Part shown: piece by piece, positions 59,300-64,000 of the stretch
Layout: each line of letters starts with the position of its first letter
How positions within the stretch are numbered: the stretch's first letter is position 1
NCBI GenBank assembly: GCA_029721435.1
Contig: CM056586.1
Coordinates: 70,271,679 to 70,335,678, forward strand
Source: Gymnothorax reevesii
Lineage: Eukaryota > Chordata > Actinopteri > Anguilliformes > Muraenidae
Length of the DNA: 64,000 bases
Direction: 5' to 3'
The notes under the pieces: model-generated
What the model was told of the DNA's origin: nothing
Seen by the model: the letters and a program-made list of their open reading frames with translations, nothing else
Database searches by the model: none
Program-made: the position numbers and the translations under genes

Positions 59300-59535
59300 C
59301 CCAACACATTCTCATCCTGACTCATCATATGTTGAAGCTAGCTGACCTAGCATTGATATACAACGCAAAAGGAGGCTTTTGATGGTCTTATTTGATGCTG
59401 AGGGTTGGGGTTCGGTTTGAGGGTTCGTTTTAACTTGGCGTCAAATAAGGGCACCAAAAGCTTCCTTTTTTTGTTGTATATCGATGCTCGGTCAGGTAGC
59501 GTCACTATATGATGCTTTGGGATGAGACTGGACTC
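59300..59535. mobile_element. palindromic MITE copy 2
   Basis: The same family as 56855-57110: ctcatcctgactcatcatat, caaaaggaggcttttgatgg, a centre with gagggttggggttcgg, then the inverted arm ending ggatgagactggactcc. The two copies are in the same presumed intron, 2.2 kb apart. Confidence 0.8.
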
Positions 59536-60009
59536 CTGAATTAAGCCAGTCAAATTAGCAATTTTTTGAGGACAGAACCTGAACGACTTTCAGAGAAACT
59601 TTTCTGAAAATATTGGTCGGGACAATTTGATTGTGTCTCAACATTAGAATAAGGAGTCAAAATAGTTTAACTGCCCATAGTTAAACCTATGCCAACGATT
59701 AGTGCACAAATACACATGTACTCGCACACACAGGTACACCCACACACACACACACACACGGATAACTATTTGTGGTGGAGGTGTTACGTTGCAGAAGATA
59801 GGGTTCTTTCTGTTGGGACGGGACCAGAGTGTAAGTGATGCTGTGACTCTGGGCCTCACCGGTCTTCACTTCGGTTACCTGAGGTTGCTGCGGGTTCAGC
59901 ACACCGTGTTGCCACTGAGGGATTGATAGAGAGCACAGCAAATGCCAACAAGCTGACATAGTCATGCATATCTCCCATCAACCACATATTATTATTATTA
60001 TTATTATTA

Positions 60010-60470
60010 TTTTGGGTCATGATGTTTTCACCTGCCAAGTTTGAAAACAGTCAGCCAAATAATAAGAGTGTTACAGCTCAGTCAGGAATACACTGCACCG
60101 CAACATAGCTCAATAAGACCAATCGCAGGTGTATAAATGGACCACTGACCTAGTGACCATGTTTTGGTTCATGACTCACCTTTAAGTCATGTTGTGTTCA
60201 CCTGTCAAGTTTGAAAACTATCGGCCAAATAATGAGAGAGTTTCAGCCTGGACAGGAACATGTATCAAAATAGCACTGGAAACTTTGACAAATGACAACA
60301 GACAGATGGACATTTGATCTAGTGACCATCTTTTCGGGACGACACATTGTGATGTCGTAATGTATCTGCCTGTGAAGTTTTGTTGAAATTCGACAATTGA
60401 TTCTTGAGTTATAGCTCCGGACGGGCACATGGACGGACGCATAGAGTTCATAAATACAAAAATAGACTGT
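60010..60470 (+). repeat. repeat with two or three degenerate internal units
   Basis: ttcacctgccaagtttgaaa and gtcagccaaataataagagt near 60030 recur as ttcacctgtcaagtttgaaa and tcggccaaataatgagag near 60200. A looser third unit lies near 60370. The organisation resembles 24650-25322. It is preceded by (TTA)n at 59989-60012. Confidence 0.65.
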
Positions 60471-62825
60471 CATAAGTAATCTGTATAAGAAATGCCCAAG
60501 TGCTAAACCTGCAATATGCAGGCAAAGTTTACAACCCTTGTATGATCGTTTGCCTCTATTAAAATGAGTCTGAACGGCTCAGAAATATGACTGATTCATT
60601 TGTTTCCCTACGTGACCCAAATCCAATGCTGATCCGAATTCACAAGATTCTGCCAGTACAGAAGTCAATGAATGTTCCAGTAGTTGCCGTCTCATCAAGA
60701 GCACTTCATGAAACTTTAGTTTTGTTACCTTCATAAGACTCTGCTGTCCTGACCACACACAGAAGCTTATTCCACCACTTGAGGGCCACAGTAGAGATGT
60801 GACCAGGAGATGGCTGAACAGGGGCTAGGGGCTTGCAGAACAGAGAGGTGTGGCTGATGACTAGGCATTTGATGTCTTTTGAAGATGAAGTACAGAGGGT
60901 CTTATAGCTGCCAAGGTCTCTAACTTTATGCAGGATGATTCTGTTAGCCAGTTGAGGAATGAAACAAACGAGGGTGACTTGACAAAGTCAGGAGGGGAAA
61001 CTGATGAGATTTGCGGCCAGATTCTGGAGCAATGGCAAGTTCAGTGACCCCGGACATTGTAGTCCTGATGAAAGACGTTTGTAGTTCTCCAGAATGAAAT
61101 GGTCTCATCCCGGTCTGAATACTAGGGTCGAACAGCCTGCACGGTACGGAGCAGCTGAGTCCTCAAGGCCCGCTTTGCATGCGGATGTTCTCAGGGGAGG
61201 GAAACTTTATTGCCTAATGCCACATTTAGGGTCACTTATCCAGAGTTTGATGCAGTGGTTCCATCCATGAAAAGTGAATGGTCAAGTTACTGCAGGAGAA
61301 ACTTGGCCGGAGAGTGCATCATCGCCGGTGTAATCTGCAAGAGAATAAGCTCGATCAAGCATTTTTTGATAGTTTGGCTGGGATTTATAATGTGAGTAAT
61401 AAGTATACTGAGGCTAGAAATAAGAGGAATGCAATAATGACATCAACCACAGACAGGCTGCCAAAGAGAATACATGGAAAATCTACAGACACATACAGAC
61501 ACCAGCTCCACCAGTGACTGTAGATGGACAAGCGCAACTGATTTAATTGTTTAAGCTCTAATTATTTGCCGCGCGAATGCGGGAAAAAAGTCCTAATGAA
61601 CGTTAAGAATTATCATTAGGTTACTGAGATATATAGCCGGTGTCACACGCTTTGTATGCTGTCACCAAGGAATAGTACAGCTGACAGTGTCGAAGCTGCC
61701 AAAATCAGAAGCATGGAAGTACGTGCAAACTATCCTATCGAAGCGAGCGGGAAGACATTAAAAAAAAAAACCTGGAGAAAAAAACACGGGCGTATTATAA
61801 CGGCTCCCTGTGCCAGACCAATCTGTCTACCAAATTTGTTTGCCGCGTCGTACCCATCCAGATTCTCCTCTGGCTGAAACGAGATATTATTCTCCTGGAA
61901 CGGCCTGGGAAGGGAGGGGAGGAAACAGTCGGATCCATATTTCATATCTGCCACGGAAACCTCATCAGTGTAATAACCCTCCTTCTCCAGGGTGTTATTT
62001 CGCCATCTGCTGCTATATTACTTATCTTTATTTTGCAACTAATTAACAGCATAATCTTCTAAATTCAGCAAGTTAATTATCATTATTGTGGTCTTTGCAG
62101 CATCATCAGTCCTTGTAAACTGGCGCCTGTGCACCCTGGAGAGAGGCGGGGAGACGCGGGGAGGGAAGGGGGGGGTGTGTGTATGCGAGGGAGGATGGGT
62201 GTGTGTGCGTGAGTGGGGGGGGGGGGGGGTGTTTTCTTGACGTGAGCTCATTAGGTGTTTGCTGATGAGCTCCGTGCACGTGAGGGGACGGGTACGGGCG
62301 GGCGTGCACAGGTCAGGGAGGGATTCTGCTGAACAAAAGCTTCCGCGTCGGGCGAGGCCGACTTAATGTGCCTTTCTGAGCGCGTGCCAACATGCCACAG
62401 TCAGCTCTCCGCGGAAGCGCCCCTCCGGTTGCCCCCAGTGACGGCCTGCTGAGCACGCCGCTGTCTCCACGTTTGTCATCTCTGTGCCCCTCGCTCCCGG
62501 AAACCGTCTCCCCCACCCCCCCACCCCCCCTTCCCACTTTTCATTCCCCCCCCCCAGCCCCTCCTCATGTCGGTTTACCTGTTAATTTCACAGAAGCGTC
62601 GTGCTGCGAACACTTACGGGATCTGTGGTACGTAGTCCATCACCGTGCCACCGAGTTTCAACACCCCTCTTCATATTCCCGGCCCTCAGCCATCACTGTT
62701 ATTACTTTGTCCAAGCACTGAGGCCACAGCCTCGCCACCTCAAGCATACATAATACGCCGGTATATCAAATGGCAAAAACAGCGCTGGAGCTATTTTATA
62801 CAGCCAGTTTGCAGTTTCGAGCAAA
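60471..62825. other. presumed atf2 intron, mixed unique DNA
   Basis: 60540-61540 is unrecognised. 62110-62570 is GC-rich with long G and C runs (G15 at 62215-62229, C runs at 62513-62557) around a CpG-rich core (cgcggaagcgcccctccgg). No exon was found. Confidence 0.35.
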
Positions 62826-62827
62826 TA

Positions 62828-64000
62828 CAGTCAGATTCATAAATATTTGGATCTCTAAAAAGTTACAGCTATTGTAGACGTCTACCAAAGTATGCTGGAA
62901 TTAATATTAACCCTTAGAGCACTAAATGCAACTGTTGTTGCTCCATGACGAAAGATATCAAAATCAAAGCTGTTGAACACCTATCATGTGGCAGCTTGAG
63001 AGCTCTTTTAAACAAGTCACCGCATGATAGGTTTTCAACAGCACAAGATAATTAAATTTATATTTTGAAAAATTTATTTCAACACTCTCAAGGTTAGATA
63101 ATTAATATGAGCTCAAAGTGCAGACTTTCAGCTTTAATTATCTCGAAACCGCAGGTGAACAGAACAGGACTTGGATTATTTTACATGTGGTCCCCCAAAA
63201 ATAATTGGACGATTTGCTCCTCCATGGCCAGGTGTCTGTTAACCCACATTATTTCATTTATGAGTCAGCAGATAGAAGGTAAAGATTTGATTTCAGATTT
63301 AACATTTGCACTTGGAATCTGCAGCTATTGACTCTCAATATGTAGTGCACGGAGCAATCACAGCCAGTGATGTTAGCCATCCAGCTGAAAAATCAAAACA
63401 AGTCCATCAGAGGGATGGCAAAAAACATTATGTTTGGCAAAATCATCAATTTGGCACATTGTTAAAGATAAAGTATGCGCTGCTGAGCTTATGAACGCCA
63501 CAAGGCCTGGAATACTTTCAAAAACAATTGTTGGAAGTAAAGAAGAAGTCTTTCCATGGTGAAGACAGTGCCCTCGCAGCAACTGGCTAGATCAAGTGGT
63601 AAGTGTATCAGGGTCAATGTCAACATTCAAGAGAAGACTTCATCAGAGTAATTATAATGGGTTTATCACAGGATTTCAATCACTGGTAATCCGCAAAAAC
63701 AGAAAGCTTGCCATCGGAGAATGCAGTATACGTTGTATTTCTAGAGCAAACTAATGTAGAGAGAAGAGGCAAGGATCAATTAGTAATCGAATAATGGAAA
63801 GAGAAGAGTATTTAGAAGGGAAGTTACTGTTCATGATCCAAATCCATGTCAATACATTGGTGAAGCATGGTGGGCTTAGTGTAATGATGTGGGCATGTGT
63901 GGCTCGCGATGAAGCTGGTTCTCTGGTATTTAGTGATGCTGTAAGTTCTGAGAAAAAGCAGCAGGGTGAACTACTATTTTACCTGCTCAAAATCAGCTAA
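62828..64000 (+). mobile_element. decayed Tc1-like element, runs off the window
   Basis: Starts after TA with CAGTCAGATTCATAAATATT and continues with gtgcagactttcagctttaa, the terminal repeat of a common fish Tc1 family. From about 63300 the plus strand encodes broken transposase pieces (GKKHYVWQNHQFGTLLKIKY, and further on VKHGGLSVMMWACVA). A TTAA MITE (62911-63093) is inserted in its terminal repeat. The 3' end is outside the window. Confidence 0.8.
62911..63093. mobile_element. TTAA MITE nested in a Tc1 terminal repeat
   Basis: After TTAA at 62907-62910 the ends are CCCTTAGAGCACTAAATGCA and, at the right, caacactctcaagg followed by TTAG. It contains the family core (gagctcttttaaacaagtca, gcatgataggttttcaacag). 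It interrupts the Tc1 element that starts at 62828. Confidence 0.88.

Noticed and set aside
62039..62309. Pro/His-rich frames on the minus strand
   Set aside because: Caused by G-rich low-complexity DNA.

Overview
This window is vertebrate nuclear DNA, almost certainly from a teleost fish. Its exons have GT-AG introns and encode vertebrate proteins. The repeats are typical of fish: many Tc1/mariner copies, TTAA-flanked MITEs, hAT and PIF/Harbinger-type elements, a tRNA-derived SINE, a 5S-rRNA-derived SINE, long (AC)n tracts and 'GACAGACAGACG' repeats. A run of exactly 100 N (28329-28428) marks an assembly gap.

Two genes can be read, both on the minus strand. (1) chn1, the SH2-containing alpha2-chimaerin form. 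Six coding exons (30806-30824, 23828-23866, 23611-23666, 6512-6543, 6224-6337, 1727-2018) join without a phase error into 184 codons: the N-terminus, the whole SH2 domain and the start of the linker. The C1 and RhoGAP exons lie beyond position 1. (2) One exon, 49895-49998, that encodes the second half of the ATF2 leucine zipper and the conserved segment after it. The order atf2 then chn1 on the same strand matches the mammalian ATF2-CHN1 block, which supports both calls. Positions 31.5-49.9 kb therefore hold the atf2 3' end, which I could not locate with confidence, and the intergenic DNA. Positions 50-64 kb are most simply an atf2 intron.

Layout: 1-1726 chn1 intron; 1727-6543 chn1 exons 6, 5 and 4; 6544-23610 a 17 kb intron packed with transposons; 23611-23866 exons 3 and 2, with an (AC)31 tract against the exon 3 acceptor; 23867-30805 intron 1 with the gap and a perfect RFX X-box; 30806-about 31560 exon 1, 5' UTR with a uORF, a 138-bp hairpin repeat and a CpG-rich promoter; 31.6-49.9 kb intergenic DNA and the atf2 3' region, with Tc1 elements, a TTAA element carrying a nested Tc1, a solo-LTR-like stretch and a TG-rich minisatellite; 50-64 kb atf2 intron with more Tc1 copies and MITEs.

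I see no operon-like, CRISPR-like or otherwise unprecedented system. The observations most worth checking are the (TG)n splice acceptor of chn1, the substitutions in the atf2 zipper and nuclear-export region, a nine-copy TTAA MITE family nested both inside and outside Tc1 elements, a Tc1 transposase with only three nonsense codons in a 340-codon frame, a Tc1 copy with a tandemly duplicated catalytic module, and dispersed repeats carrying the TCAAGGTCA nuclear-receptor motif. All identifications were made by eye without database searches.
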